A stretch of 64,000 nucleotides of DNA from NCBI RefSeq assembly GCF_011766325.1, contig NZ_BLLG01000006.1:62001-126000 (forward strand), in the 5' to 3' direction. Position 1 is the stretch's first letter, and each line of letters starts with the position of its first letter. The notes under the pieces are model-generated. The model did no database searches. It was not told the origin of the DNA and saw nothing but the letters and a program-made list of their open reading frames with translations. Of the stretch, positions 25,547 to 34,730 are shown piece by piece. The translations under genes were made by a program, and so were the position numbers. The DNA is from Streptomyces pacificus (GTDB lineage Bacteria > Actinomycetota > Actinomycetes > Streptomycetales > Streptomycetaceae).

Positions 25547-25635
25547 GCTTGTTGTCTGGACCCGTCTCTGCGTTCCGTGCCACATCCGTGCCAGATGCCG
25601 TGGATTGCACGGCGCCACGGCGCTGCCGCCCGACG

Positions 25636-27096
25636 TCATGACGGCCGGCCGGGGGTGCACCTCTCGTACACGACCACCCTCCTGCCGCGGACCTGCTCGT
25701 CGTCCACCGGCCGGAAGTGCTCCCGGAGCGTGGACATCTTGGCCCTGTCCCGCGCCGAACTCGGCGGCCTGGAGACGTCTTCCGCGTCGGTGACGAGGAT
25801 GACGCGCTGCCGGGCGAGTATCTCGGCCCGTATGCGGGCGGCATCCCACTCCACCCCCTTCAGCGTCCCGGAGCGTTCCGGTGTGTCCTCCAGGGCGATG
25901 TCCCGCAGGCCCGTGAACGCCTGCGGGGAGACCAGCTTGGTGTCCCGCCGCGCCGCGGGGACGAACAGCACGGCGTCACCGGGCCTCTCCCACCGCTCCA
26001 CCCGCTGCGCGGCCGCCAGGACGTCGTCCACCCGGCTGTGCGGCGAGCGTTTCGCGAGCGCCTGCGGCAGCAGGGCCGCAGAGGCGACGGCGATCGCGAC
26101 GGGAACGACCCAGCGCGCGGCGCTCCGCGACCGGCGCTGCACCGCCCCGACCAGCGCGCCGAGTACGACACCGAGCATCAGGGCCAGGCCCAGCAGGCTG
26201 AAGAGCACATACCGGTCCACGAAGAGCGGCTTGAACAGCGAGAGCCCGATGAGGCCGATTTGCGGGACCGCGAGCAGGGGAAGGCCGACGGCCGCTGCCG
26301 ACAGCCGTCGCGCCCGGGGCCGGTCCAGCAGGGTGCCGACGCCGGCGAGGGCCAGCAGTACCGCCGGCCCGATCAGCATGTGCCAGGTCAGCGGCGGTAT
26401 CCAGGAGACCTGCCCGGACTGGGTACGGCTGAAGAGGATCAGTGGCGTCACCCCTGCCGTTGCCGCCGTGGATGCAGCGGCCCAGCGAACCCATGTCCCG
26501 CGCTCCGCCCGTGCCCATACCAGGGTCGCCAGGTGCGCGGGCAGTGTCAGCAACGAGAGCCAGTTCAGCAGGCCGCACACCAGGACCGTGCAGCCGTAGG
26601 CGGTCCAGCGACCCCGACGGTTCGCTCCTGTCTGCAGTATCGACACGAGGAGCAGCGTCGAGAGCCCTGCGCCCGCCGCCACCAGCGCGTACGGACGGCC
26701 CTCCTGAAGGTGGAACTGCACGGAGGGAACAAGCCCGAACGCCATGCCTCCGCCCAGCCCGACCGGATTCCCGCAGAGCCGCCGCCCGATTTCCGCCACG
26801 CACGCCGCTCCCGCGGCGACCGCGAGCGCGGAGGGCAGCCGCAACACGGTGGTCGAAGGGCCGAATCCCTCGAACAGCGCGTGCATGAACAGGTAGTAGA
26901 GGGCGTGGACGGCATCGACGTGTTCCAGCATGCGCGCTATGTCCCTCGTCGGCCGGAGGGCGACCTGCCAGGTGGCGGCTTCGTCACGCCAGACACTGCC
27001 CTCCCTCGACAGGCCCCACAAACCGAGCACCACGGTCCACAGGAAAGGGACAAGCCAGACGAGAGCACTCCGCTGAGGGCGGAGGCGGATCAACAT
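25636..27096 (-). CDS. GT-C fold glycosyltransferase-like membrane protein
   Basis: A protein of 486 residues from ATG 27096, with about 10 hydrophobic helices. After TM1 it has SREGSVWRDEAATWQVALRP, with an acidic motif (RDE) in the first extracytoplasmic loop, typical of GT-C/family 39 transferases that use polyprenyl-phosphate sugars. The soluble C-terminal part (about residues 375-486) includes GDAVLFVPAARRDTKLV. The sugar and acceptor cannot be told. It is the first chromosomal gene right of the att site. The longer frame to 27273 has an unconvincing N-terminus. Confidence 0.7.
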   Translation of the reverse strand: MLIRLRPQRSALVWLVPFLWTVVLGLWGLSREGSVWRDEAATWQVALRPTRDIARMLEHVDAVHALYYLFMHALFEGFGPSTTVLRLPSALAVAAGAACVAEIGRRLCGNPVGLGGGMAFGLVPSVQFHLQEGRPYALVAAGAGLSTLLLVSILQTGANRRGRWTAYGCTVLVCGLLNWLSLLTLPAHLATLVWARAERGTWVRWAAASTAATAGVTPLILFSRTQSGQVSWIPPLTWHMLIGPAVLLALAGVGTLLDRPRARRLSAAAVGLPLLAVPQIGLIGLSLFKPLFVDRYVLFSLLGLALMLGVVLGALVGAVQRRSRSAARWVVPVAIAVASAALLPQALAKRSPHSRVDDVLAAAQRVERWERPGDAVLFVPAARRDTKLVSPQAFTGLRDIALEDTPERSGTLKGVEWDAARIRAEILARQRVILVTDAEDVSRPPSSARDRAKMSTLREHFRPVDDEQVRGRRVVVYERCTPGRPS

Positions 27097-27669
27097 CCCC
27101 ACAATCGGTCGCCCCCCGGTCGGCACATCCCCGCAGTCGTCCGCACCTTGCGGTGCTCGGCGTGAATCCGGTGACGGGCAGAACGACCGCGCCTGGGTGA
27201 TCTTATGCGCAAGGATCACCGACGGCGGGGGAGGTGGCGGCTCGGCACATCGAGCCACACACAAGGGGATCATTCACAGCGAAGAAAACTACGCTGGACT
27301 GGGACAACGCCGCAGGGGATCGGCGGTCCGCACCTTCCCGGGGCTCCTCCACAGGCGGGCTGAAGGCCGCGCACGACCGTCGCTGAGGCGACCGGTTCCC
27401 GGCCGGCGTCCGCCGCGCGGGCTCACCGGGCCCTCGTCGGCGGGTGCCCGGCCGGCCACCGGCCTCCTGAAAGAACCGGGGAAAGAACCACCCGCCCACC
27501 CACCCCTCCCGGCACCGGGAAGGCGGGCGTCACCCGTGCGAGTGACCGGCTTGCAGGCACGGGTCACGGGCCGTTACGTTCGCCGCGACAACCGCAAACA
27601 GATACGGCCCCCGGCCGGGACGGGCATCCCGAACGAGGGCCTCACCGATCAGGAAGCAGGACCTTCCCG
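27097..27669. other. Intergenic region between divergent genes
   Basis: I found no gene here. It must contain the promoters of the GT-C gene (minus) and the winged-helix gene (plus). No clear repeat or riboswitch was recognised. Confidence 0.4.
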
Positions 27670-28659
27670 ATGGCTGACCCCCAGTCTAACGCGCCCCGGC
27701 GCGCCGATGCCGGAACTCCGGCCTCCGGCGTGATCCACGTCCGCACCCGGCTGACCGCCGGCTTCACGGTCCTCTCCAACTCCCTGGCCCAGCGACCCGG
27801 TAGCGCCATCACGGTCGGCGTCGCGGCCTACATCGCCTCCCTCCGCGACGGTTCCTCGGTGACCATCGCCACCCTCTGCGACCACTTCAGCGAGGGCGAG
27901 ATCCTCATCTCGCGAGCGCTCCGGGAGCTCGAAGCCGCCGGCTATCTGGAGCGCCGCCGCGAGAGGTCCCCCTCCGGGCAGGTGCGTACCCGAACGTACT
28001 TCTACGACGTACCCGGCGGCGACCCAGGCAGCGACCCAGGCGGCGACCCCGGTGGCCCACCGGAACCGCCTCGGCCAGGGGGCCCGGCGGCCATCCCGGT
28101 CGCCCCGCCCCCTGCCGCCACGCCGATGCGGGCGTCTGCACCCGCTCCCGGACACGACACGGCCGAGGAGCCTGCGCCCGCACCCGCCGACGCGGCCACC
28201 GCACCCGCACCCGCACCCGCACCCGCACCGACCGGCACCGCCGGGCCGCCCGCACCCGCACTCGCCGACGCGAACCCTGCGGCGGTCGCCGTACTGACCG
28301 CCCTGCGCCGGGTCGACCCCCGGCTCGTCCTGTCCGTCCGGGAGGCCGCCCGCCTGGCCCCTGCCGTCGCCGAGTGGCTCGCGGCAGGCGTCGGACCCGG
28401 GCAGATCACCGAACTGCTGACGGTACGGCTCCCCGACCGCTTCCGCTCCCGCCCGGCGAACGTCCTCGCCTTCCGCCTCCGGGAGACCCCGCTCCCCATG
28501 CCGCCCCAGGGACCGCAACCGCCTCCGGGCGAACGCCCCGCCGTCCCGCCCTTCCAGACCTGCGACGGCTGTGAACGGGCCTTCCGCGCCCAGGAGCCCG
28601 GACACTGCCGAAACTGCCGCGATCGCCTCGGCGGGGAGCCCCTGCGCGCGGCCGGCTGA
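27670..28659 (+). CDS. Winged helix-turn-helix protein with Pro/Ala linker and zinc-ribbon-like tail
   Basis: A protein of 329 residues. The N-terminal ~115 residues form a winged helix: ITVGVAAYIASLRDGSSVTI, then FSEGEILISRALRELEAAGY as recognition helix and an RTYFYD wing strand. A Pro/Ala/Asp-rich linker with short repeats (GGDPGSDPGGDPGG; APAPAPAPA) follows. A second helical domain lies near residues 210-275, and a C-terminal CDGCERAF...CRNCRD may bind zinc. This build is frequent in Streptomyces, but its targets are unknown. Confidence 0.75.
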   Translation: MADPQSNAPRRADAGTPASGVIHVRTRLTAGFTVLSNSLAQRPGSAITVGVAAYIASLRDGSSVTIATLCDHFSEGEILISRALRELEAAGYLERRRERSPSGQVRTRTYFYDVPGGDPGSDPGGDPGGPPEPPRPGGPAAIPVAPPPAATPMRASAPAPGHDTAEEPAPAPADAATAPAPAPAPAPTGTAGPPAPALADANPAAVAVLTALRRVDPRLVLSVREAARLAPAVAEWLAAGVGPGQITELLTVRLPDRFRSRPANVLAFRLRETPLPMPPQGPQPPPGERPAVPPFQTCDGCERAFRAQEPGHCRNCRDRLGGEPLRAAG

Positions 28660-28698
28660 ACCGCTGAGCGGGGCCTGCTGTCCGGCGATCGGACGACA

Positions 28699-28736
28699 AC
28701 CGTTCGCGCCCGGACACGACGCCGGGCGCGAACGGT
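28699..28736. terminator. Bidirectional terminator
   Basis: Perfect 15-bp arms ACCGTTCGCGCCCGG / CCGGGCGCGAACGGT with an 8-base loop lie between the converging winged-helix and carboxymuconolactone decarboxylase-like genes. Confidence 0.8.
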
Positions 28737-28843
28737 GGAGCCGGGGGCACCGGGCACCGGGCCGGGGGCGCCGGGCCGGGCCAGCGGCACCGGGCAGGCC
28801 AGGGGCAGAGGGCCGGGGCCGGCGTTGGAACCTCGCTGTGCCG

Positions 28844-29170
28844 CTACGCCTCGGCCGCGGCGGTGGCCTCGGCGACGGCGATCTCGATGCTGAGCGCCTT
28901 GGCGATGTTCCCGGCGGCCGTCATGACCCGTGCCGTGCCCACGATGGGAGCGATGGCGACCAGAACGTCCTGCAACTGCTCGGCGGTCATACCGGACTGA
29001 AGGGCCGGGTCGATGTGAGCGACGTAGGAGATCGGCGGAGCGTCCGAGGCGGCGAGAGCGGCGATGCGGGTGAGCATCAGCATGTCCGGCGTCAGCCCGC
29101 ACCGCTCGATCGAGTCGACGGTCATCGCGGCGAGGGTGTCCAGTACCGGGGTTTCGGATGCAGTGGCCAT
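28844..29170 (-). CDS. Carboxymuconolactone decarboxylase/AhpD-like protein
   Basis: A helical protein of 108 residues: LMLTRIAALAASDAPPISYV and GMTAEQLQDVLVAIAPIVGT match the CMD fold. The CxxC motif of peroxidatic AhpD proteins is absent, so peroxidase activity is unlikely. Only one Cys is present. The ATG at 29170 is preceded by AGGAGACG. The frame stays open upstream, but that part is not protein-like. Confidence 0.75.
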   Translation of the reverse strand: MATASETPVLDTLAAMTVDSIERCGLTPDMLMLTRIAALAASDAPPISYVAHIDPALQSGMTAEQLQDVLVAIAPIVGTARVMTAAGNIAKALSIEIAVAEATAAAEA

Positions 29171-29567
29171 GGCAGGTCGTCTCCTGACGGTGTCGTGACA
29201 TGACGAGGATCGGCTGGTCACAAGCGCGGCAGCACTCCGCGTCATGTGCGCGCAGCCCCTGCTCGACCGTAAGTCGGTTTCCCGCGGCGCGCTCGTCGGG
29301 GATTCTCCGGGCAGGCGGGGACCACCACCGGATCCGCACGGGCGGGCGGGGAGGGCGCCGTACACCTATTGGCCGGTCCGGCAGGCAGGGCCCGGTACCC
29401 GCTTGTAGCGTCGGCGCACAGGCGGTGGTCAGTGGGATGCCCGCGCCGGCACCGGATGGTTCCTCCGGAGAGCCGGACGACGGCCCGCGGTGCCGTGTCC
29501 GCACTCGCGGAGAGGCGGGAACGGACACGGAGCGGCCCGGAGAGACACGGAAGAGAGGGAGCGATCG
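29171..29567. other. Divergent intergenic region
   Basis: About 400 bases with no gene I can support. It separates the CMD gene (minus) and the serine hydrolase gene (plus) and should hold both promoters. The TTGTAGCG near 29402 could be part of one, but I cannot place -35 and -10 elements with confidence. Confidence 0.35.
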
Positions 29568-30554
29568 ATGCGGGGAGGAGCAGAGTTGACACGCGGCAGG
29601 ACCGCATCGCTGGTCTTGTTCACCGCCGTTGTCCTCGCAGTCGCCCTCAACCCGGTGCTCCCGCTCGCCCCGCAGTCCGGCCCCCCGCACACCCCGAGAA
29701 CGGAGCACGCGACCCAGCGGCTCAAGGGCCGAACCGTCGAATGCACCTCCGGTCGGCCCGGACTTGCCCAGACACTCGTCCGGCACATGGTGACGTCGCT
29801 GGAGAGACGGTCGAGTCGGGTCTCGATCGCGCTCTACGACCGCAGCTCCCGTACCTCGTGCACCTACCGCGCCGATGTGCACTACGACTCCGCCAGCACG
29901 GTCAAACCCATCGTCCTCGGGGCCTTGCTCCTGGCCAGGGGCACCGGCCTCGCTCTGACCGGGGAGGAGAGGTCCCTGGCAAGGGAGATGATCGTGAACT
30001 CGGACAACGATGCCACGTACGCCCTGTGGGACCTGCTGGGGAGGGAGAGGATCCAGGAGTTCCTCGACAGGGCGGGGCTGGAGGACACCAGCCTGAACGA
30101 CGCCGGCTTCATGGGGCTGACGCAGATCACCGCACGCGAGCAGGCGAAGGTGCTTCAGCTTCTGACGGGTGCGGACGGGTCCGTGCTCGGCTCGACGGAA
30201 CGCGCCTACGTTCTGCGGCTGATGCGGGAGGTGCAGGAGGACCAGCGCTGGGGGACGCCGTCGGGTGCTCCGTCCGACGCCGTCGTGCAGGTCAAGAACG
30301 GATGGCTGCAGCGGTCCGAGAAGGGGGCCGGGAGTTCCTGGGACCGAGGGGACTGGAAGGTCCACAGCATAAGTGCGGTCACCGGACGTTCCTACGACTA
30401 CGGGCTCGTGGTGATGACCGAGAACAACAGAGCGCCCGAGGGTGCTTCACCGGAAGCGGGGTGCGACTACGGCATGGAGACCATCGAGCGGGTGGCCAGG
30501 GCGATTCACCGCGATCTGCACCCGGCGGAGGCGATCGAGGTCCACCAGGCGTGA
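29568..30554 (+). CDS. Secreted/membrane-anchored serine hydrolase (class A beta-lactamase fold)
   Basis: A protein of 328 residues with an N-terminal membrane anchor or signal (ASLVLFTAVVLAVALNPV). The penicillin-binding fold motifs are STVK (residue ~115, nucleophile Ser and Lys), SDN in MIVNSDNDATY and KNG in QVKNGW, replacing KTG. It is probably a cell-wall-related hydrolase or transpeptidase-like enzyme, not a true resistance beta-lactamase. GAGAGGGAGCG precedes the ATG at 29568. Confidence 0.82.
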   Translation: MRGGAELTRGRTASLVLFTAVVLAVALNPVLPLAPQSGPPHTPRTEHATQRLKGRTVECTSGRPGLAQTLVRHMVTSLERRSSRVSIALYDRSSRTSCTYRADVHYDSASTVKPIVLGALLLARGTGLALTGEERSLAREMIVNSDNDATYALWDLLGRERIQEFLDRAGLEDTSLNDAGFMGLTQITAREQAKVLQLLTGADGSVLGSTERAYVLRLMREVQEDQRWGTPSGAPSDAVVQVKNGWLQRSEKGAGSSWDRGDWKVHSISAVTGRSYDYGLVVMTENNRAPEGASPEAGCDYGMETIERVARAIHRDLHPAEAIEVHQA

Positions 30555-30743
30555 ACAGCCGCCCGTGAGTGCCGTTCGGCGGGTACGGGCGGCAGTCGCG
30601 GCTGTCGCCACCGCGGCCTCGGGCCGCCCGCCGGGCACGCGGCGGAGGGCGGCAGCCGCCACTCTCCGTGTCCGCTGCGCCTGGCTGCCGAGCAGCCGAG
30701 CACGGAGCCGCTGACGTGTCGCCCCGGCCTCGGGCCCGGCCGC

Positions 30744-30784
30744 CGTGTTGCCAAACACCGTGTTGCCTCAACCACCGTGTTGCC
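30744..30784 (+). repeat. Three spaced copies of CGTGTTGCC
   Basis: CGTGTTGCC occurs at 30744, 30759 and 30776 in the gap between converging genes. The role is unknown; a decayed tandem repeat is the simplest view. Confidence 0.5.
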
Positions 30785-30797
30785 CCGGCTGTCCGGC

Positions 30798-31628
30798 TCA
30801 TCCGGCGGCGCCCACGTCCGTCCGGTCGGTGCGGGAACGCGCCCCGGAGACGATCCCGCGCCGCGAGGCGCGGGCCGTGCTCCTCGCCTCCGTCGCCCGC
30901 GCGGCCCCGACATACCGGACGACGGCGGAGACGTCCGCCACGCCGGAGACGCCCCAGGCGCCCGGGCCGGGAGGGCACGGGACGGGAGCGCGGCCGGACA
31001 TACGGCCGGGGGCACGGCCGGACAAGCGGCCGGGGTTGCGGCCGGGGTTGCGGCCGGAGCGGACGGCTTGGCGGCCGTCGTGCGCGAGGGACGAGATCGT
31101 GCAGAGTGCGGGGGCGTCGACGCGCCAGAAGGCCCGAGCCGGGGCCGAGAGCGCGTGCACGAGCAGGGTCCGGACGACCGCCTCCTCGGCGATCACCAGG
31201 GCGTGCCCGGCATCGGCCGGGAGGTTCTCCAGCCAGTCGGCGGTACGGCGGCACAGCCCGCGTACGGACTCACCGCCGTGCGGCGTGGCGTCCGGGTCCC
31301 GGAGCCAGGCCGAGAAGCCGTCGGGATCGGCGGTCGCCACCTCCTCGACGGTGCGGCCCCGCCAGGCGCCGTAGTCGAGATCGCGCAGCACGGGCTCGAC
31401 CTCGGGCTTCAGGCCGAGGGCGGTAGCCACGGCCGCGCAGCGCATCGACGGCGCCCGCAGGGAGGGCAGGTACGGGGGCATGGCCGCTCTGGCGGCGCCC
31501 GCTTCCCGCAGGACGCGCTCGCTCGGCAGCCCGTCGCCGAGAACAGTGTTCCGCGCGCCTCGGAGTCTGTCCCCCGCGGCCTCGCGGATCCCCGCGGCCG
31601 CGCAGAGGAATGTCAGGCGGACCGTCAT
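30798..31628 (-). CDS. Histidine phosphatase-fold protein lacking the catalytic histidines
   Basis: A protein of 276 residues whose middle resembles the phosphoglycerate mutase/histidine phosphatase family: VLRDLDYGAWRGRTVEEV, GGESVRGLCRRTADWLENLP and ALVIAEEAVVRTLLVHALSA. The N-terminal RHG motif is replaced (TFLCAAAG), and the second His is Glu (IAEEAVV for SHG). Phosphatase activity is therefore unlikely. The last ~75 residues are Gly-Arg-Pro repeats (RNPGRNPGRLSGRAPGRMSG) that look like a frame-lengthened tail. Confidence 0.68.
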   Translation of the reverse strand: MTVRLTFLCAAAGIREAAGDRLRGARNTVLGDGLPSERVLREAGAARAAMPPYLPSLRAPSMRCAAVATALGLKPEVEPVLRDLDYGAWRGRTVEEVATADPDGFSAWLRDPDATPHGGESVRGLCRRTADWLENLPADAGHALVIAEEAVVRTLLVHALSAPARAFWRVDAPALCTISSLAHDGRQAVRSGRNPGRNPGRLSGRAPGRMSGRAPVPCPPGPGAWGVSGVADVSAVVRYVGAARATEARSTARASRRGIVSGARSRTDRTDVGAAG

Positions 31629-31748
31629 GGCGATGGACCTCCTTCCGGGCCCGGCGGGGTGTACCGGGCTCCTGCCGCCGGTCAGCCGACCGGCAGGGGT
31701 GCCCGGACGGGCACAGCCGGTACGCGAGCGGTCGCGACCTCACCCGTG

Positions 31749-31774
31749 GTGGTCCCGGGCATGCCCGGGACCAC
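31749..31774. promoter_or_regulatory. 26-bp perfect palindrome
   Basis: Two 13-bp arms, GTGGTCCCGGGCA and its exact complement, meet without spacer. It is 121 bases upstream of the histidine phosphatase-like start. With no loop it suits a dimeric repressor better than a terminator, though a cruciform is possible. Confidence 0.45.
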
Positions 31775-32023
31775 GCGGGGCCGGACGGGGGCGATCCCGA
31801 GAATCCGGCTCGCCGGCGGCGGGGACGTACGGGAGCCGTCCACCGCGGCTGCGGCGGGCGGCACGGCCTGCTGTGCGTCGGCCCTCATGCGCTCCAGCGT
31901 CGGCCAAAGCCGCCTGGGCCGGCCATCCGGCAGATGTCCGGACCTCCCCCGCCGAGTGGCCGGTCGGGGTGGTGCACGGATGGAGGGGACAGGGGGAGGG
32001 GCGGAGGAGGTGCAGTGGCACTG

Positions 32024-32112
32024 AGCGGAGGGACGGTGGGACGGTGGGGCGGAGGGGCGGAGGGACGGAGGGACGGAGGGACGGTGGGGCGGAGGGACGG
32101 AGGGACGGAGGA
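32024..32112. repeat. Tandem 8-bp purine-rich repeat
   Basis: About 10 units of GGACGGAG with variants GGACGGTG and GGGCGGAG. The array is strongly strand-asymmetric (G/A on the plus strand). It is likely a slippage product. Confidence 0.8.
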
Positions 32113-32372
32113 GGTGGCCGTACCACCGTGGAGACGGCGGTTTGCCCGTGCTCCGGGCCGTGCCCCGGACCACGGCCCGGAGCAGCCGCGCGGCGGGGGA
32201 GGTGGCGGGAGCGGTCCGGGGAGGCCCGGACCACGGGCTGCCCCGGTGAGCGCGCAGTCCGGGGAGCCGGGCTGAAGCGCGCTGCGGAACCGGCGGGCGC
32301 GAGGCGCTGTGTCCCCGGTCACCCGTGCACTTGAACTGATGCCGTCGTCGATCCGTACAGGTAGTCGCGGGC

Positions 32373-34730
32373 GTGGCGGCCTCTGCCGTCATGCCGATCA
32401 ACGGCCCTGCGCGGAAGGACCTTCGGGTGGCGCTCTGGACACGTTCTGGCCGGCTGCCGGCCCAGGCCGCGGCCCCGGCCGCGGAGACCCCGCCTGGCGG
32501 CGGCACCGATGGTGGCGCTGCCGGCGGCACAGCTTGTGGCACGGAACGCGGCAAGGGAAGCGGCGGTGAAGCCGCCGGTCGGCCCGCGCCCGTCGGGTCG
32601 CTGGAGGGCCCCCGGGAAGGCCGTCCGAACAGCGGCCCCGCGGCGGAGACGGCCGCGCACCGGTCGAGCGGCAGTCAGGACGAAAGCCGGGGCGGCGGCC
32701 AGGACGGGGACCGGCAGTCCGTCACTCGCGATCCCCGTCAGGACGGCGACCGGGACAGCGACCAGGGCACCCCTCGCGACGGCGGGAGCGACGGCGGCAC
32801 GCACGGCACCGGCACCGGCACCGGCAGCACACCGGAGAGGCGTCCCCGCCACGAAGTCGGGGCCCATGCCGGGACGGACGGAGGGACGGACGGCAGGGCC
32901 GATGCCGAGAACGGACGGGCCGATGCCGAGACACACGGCGGTACGGACCGCGGTACGGACGCTGGGACGGACGGCGGGACGCACGGCGCGCCGGAGGGAC
33001 GCCCCCGCCCCGACGGTGAAGGCGACCGTGCCGCGGTCGCCGAGCCCGGCGGCTGGCGGAGCCGGCTCCCGGTCGCTGCGCGTGTCCTCCGCCATGGCGC
33101 CACCGCCCTGGCAGCCGCGGTCGTGGCCGCCGCGCTGCTGCTGCCGTCCAAGCTCGGGCATCTCACGGCGCCCGTGTTCCTGCGCATACCGGTGGAAGGG
33201 ATCTTCGGCGTCGCCGTACTCCTGCTCCTGGGGCCGGGCGGGCCCGGCCGGCTGAGGCGCGCCATACCGGCGCTCGCGGGCGTGGGTCTCGGCCTGATGG
33301 CCGTGCTCAAGCTGCTCGACCTGGGGTTCGACGGCGTCTACAAACGGCCCTTCGACCTCGTGCTCGACTGGGTTCTCCTGGACTACGGCCAGTCGTTCCT
33401 CAAGGACTCCGTCGGCTCCGCGGGCGCGATCGGCGTCGTGGTCGGAGCCCTCCTCCTCGTCGTCCTGGTGCTCTGCCTCACGACCTGGGCGGCCGTCCGG
33501 CTGAACCGTGTCCTGGCACGTCACAGTGCCGCGGCTGTGGGGGGCACGCTCGTGCTGGGGACCGTGTGGGTCGTGTGCGCCGCGCTGGGCGTGCGGAACA
33601 CGGCCGTGCCCGTCGCGGCGGACAGTTCGGCCGAGTTCCTCCAGGACCGGGTGCAGCAGGTGCGTGCCGGGCTGCGGGACAAGGAGGAGTTCGCCCGGGT
33701 GGCCGCCGACGACGACTTCGCCGACCTGCCGGCGGACCGGCTGCTCACCGGGCTGCGCGGGAAGGACGTGATCTTCGCTTTCATCGAGAGCTACGGGCGC
33801 AGCGCGCTCGAGGACCCGGAGATCGCCCCGTCGGTCTCCGCGCTGCTCGCGGACACCGACCGCCGGCTTCGCGGCGCCGGCTGGTCCTCCCGGAGCGGGT
33901 TCCTCACCTCCCCGACGTACGGTGGCGGGAGCTGGCTGGCGCACTCCACCTTCAACTCGGGCCTGTGGATCAAGAACCAGCAGCGGTACCGCACCCTCAC
34001 CTCCGGCGACCGGATGACGCTCACCGAAGCCTTCCGGAAGACGGGGGCCTGGCGCACGGTCGGCATCATGCCCGGCGTGACCCGGTCCTGGCCCGAGGGG
34101 AAGTTCTACGGCCTCGACCATGTCTACGACTCGCGCAGCATGGGCTACAAGGGACCGAAGTTCAGCTGGACTCCGGTGCCTGACCAGTACAGCCTGTCCG
34201 CGTTCGAACGGCTGGAGCACGGAAAGCCGGGTCGCGGCCCGATGATGGCGGAGATCATGCTCGCCTCGAGCCACAACCCGTGGGCTCCGCTCCCGAGGAC
34301 GCTCGGCTGGGACGAGATCGGCGACGGGTCGGTGTACGACTCGGTGAAGGAGGAGGGCGAGGACCCCGGGGAGGTGTGGAAGGACCCGTCGCGGGTCCGC
34401 ACGGAGTACGGGCGTGCCATCGAGTACTCGCTGACGAGCCTCCTTTCGTACGTGGAGGAGTACGGCGGCGAGAACACCGTGCTCGTGTTCCTCGGCGACC
34501 ATCAGCCGGTGTCCACGGTCACCGGGGACAGACTCGGCCGGGACGTGCCCGCCACGATCCTCGCCCGCGATCCGGCCGTGCTGGACCGGATAGCCGGCTG
34601 GGGCTGGCAGCCCGGGCTCAAGCCCGGTCCGGACGCCCCGGTCTGGCCCATGGACGCCTTCCGCGACAGGTTCCTGTCCGCGTACGGGGACCGGTCGGCG
34701 GCGGCGACGGTGGCACCGGCGGGAGGCTGA
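32373..34730 (+). CDS. Membrane sulfatase-like protein (alkaline phosphatase superfamily)
   Basis: A protein of 785 residues, start uncertain. Residues ~1-225 are low-complexity Gly/Asp/Thr/Arg with short repeats (GTDGGTDGRADAENGRADAE). Four or five TM helices follow (about 235-410), then an extracytoplasmic sulfatase-type domain: KDVIFAFIESYGRSALED (metal Glu), SPTYGGGSWLAHSTFNSGLW (nucleophile region) and FLGDHQP (metal Asp-His). The arrangement resembles LtaS/phosphoglycerol transferase-like envelope enzymes. It lies just before a cluster with a CDP-alcohol phosphatidyltransferase and a flippase-like protein, so a role in making the same envelope lipid is possible but unproven. Confidence 0.75.
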   Translation: MAASAVMPINGPARKDLRVALWTRSGRLPAQAAAPAAETPPGGGTDGGAAGGTACGTERGKGSGGEAAGRPAPVGSLEGPREGRPNSGPAAETAAHRSSGSQDESRGGGQDGDRQSVTRDPRQDGDRDSDQGTPRDGGSDGGTHGTGTGTGSTPERRPRHEVGAHAGTDGGTDGRADAENGRADAETHGGTDRGTDAGTDGGTHGAPEGRPRPDGEGDRAAVAEPGGWRSRLPVAARVLRHGATALAAAVVAAALLLPSKLGHLTAPVFLRIPVEGIFGVAVLLLLGPGGPGRLRRAIPALAGVGLGLMAVLKLLDLGFDGVYKRPFDLVLDWVLLDYGQSFLKDSVGSAGAIGVVVGALLLVVLVLCLTTWAAVRLNRVLARHSAAAVGGTLVLGTVWVVCAALGVRNTAVPVAADSSAEFLQDRVQQVRAGLRDKEEFARVAADDDFADLPADRLLTGLRGKDVIFAFIESYGRSALEDPEIAPSVSALLADTDRRLRGAGWSSRSGFLTSPTYGGGSWLAHSTFNSGLWIKNQQRYRTLTSGDRMTLTEAFRKTGAWRTVGIMPGVTRSWPEGKFYGLDHVYDSRSMGYKGPKFSWTPVPDQYSLSAFERLEHGKPGRGPMMAEIMLASSHNPWAPLPRTLGWDEIGDGSVYDSVKEEGEDPGEVWKDPSRVRTEYGRAIEYSLTSLLSYVEEYGGENTVLVFLGDHQPVSTVTGDRLGRDVPATILARDPAVLDRIAGWGWQPGLKPGPDAPVWPMDAFRDRFLSAYGDRSAAATVAPAGG

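Larger units (their letters stand above)
31629..32372. other. Divergent intergenic region with palindrome and purine-rich repeat
   Basis: About 740 bases without a convincing gene. Frames exist, but they translate repeats. It holds a 26-bp perfect palindrome (31749-31774) and an 8-bp tandem repeat array (about 32024-32112), and should carry the promoters of the histidine phosphatase-like and sulfatase-like genes. Confidence 0.45.

Noticed and set aside
30744..30784. CRISPR-like spaced repeats
   Set aside because: Only three 9-base copies with 6-8 base gaps. Repeats and spacers are far too short and there are no cas genes in the window.
31640..31830. Cobalamin riboswitch upstream of the histidine phosphatase-like gene
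   Set aside because: On the minus strand a CAGGAGCCC segment recalls the end of such a riboswitch, but the conserved GCCACTG box and the rest of the core are missing.
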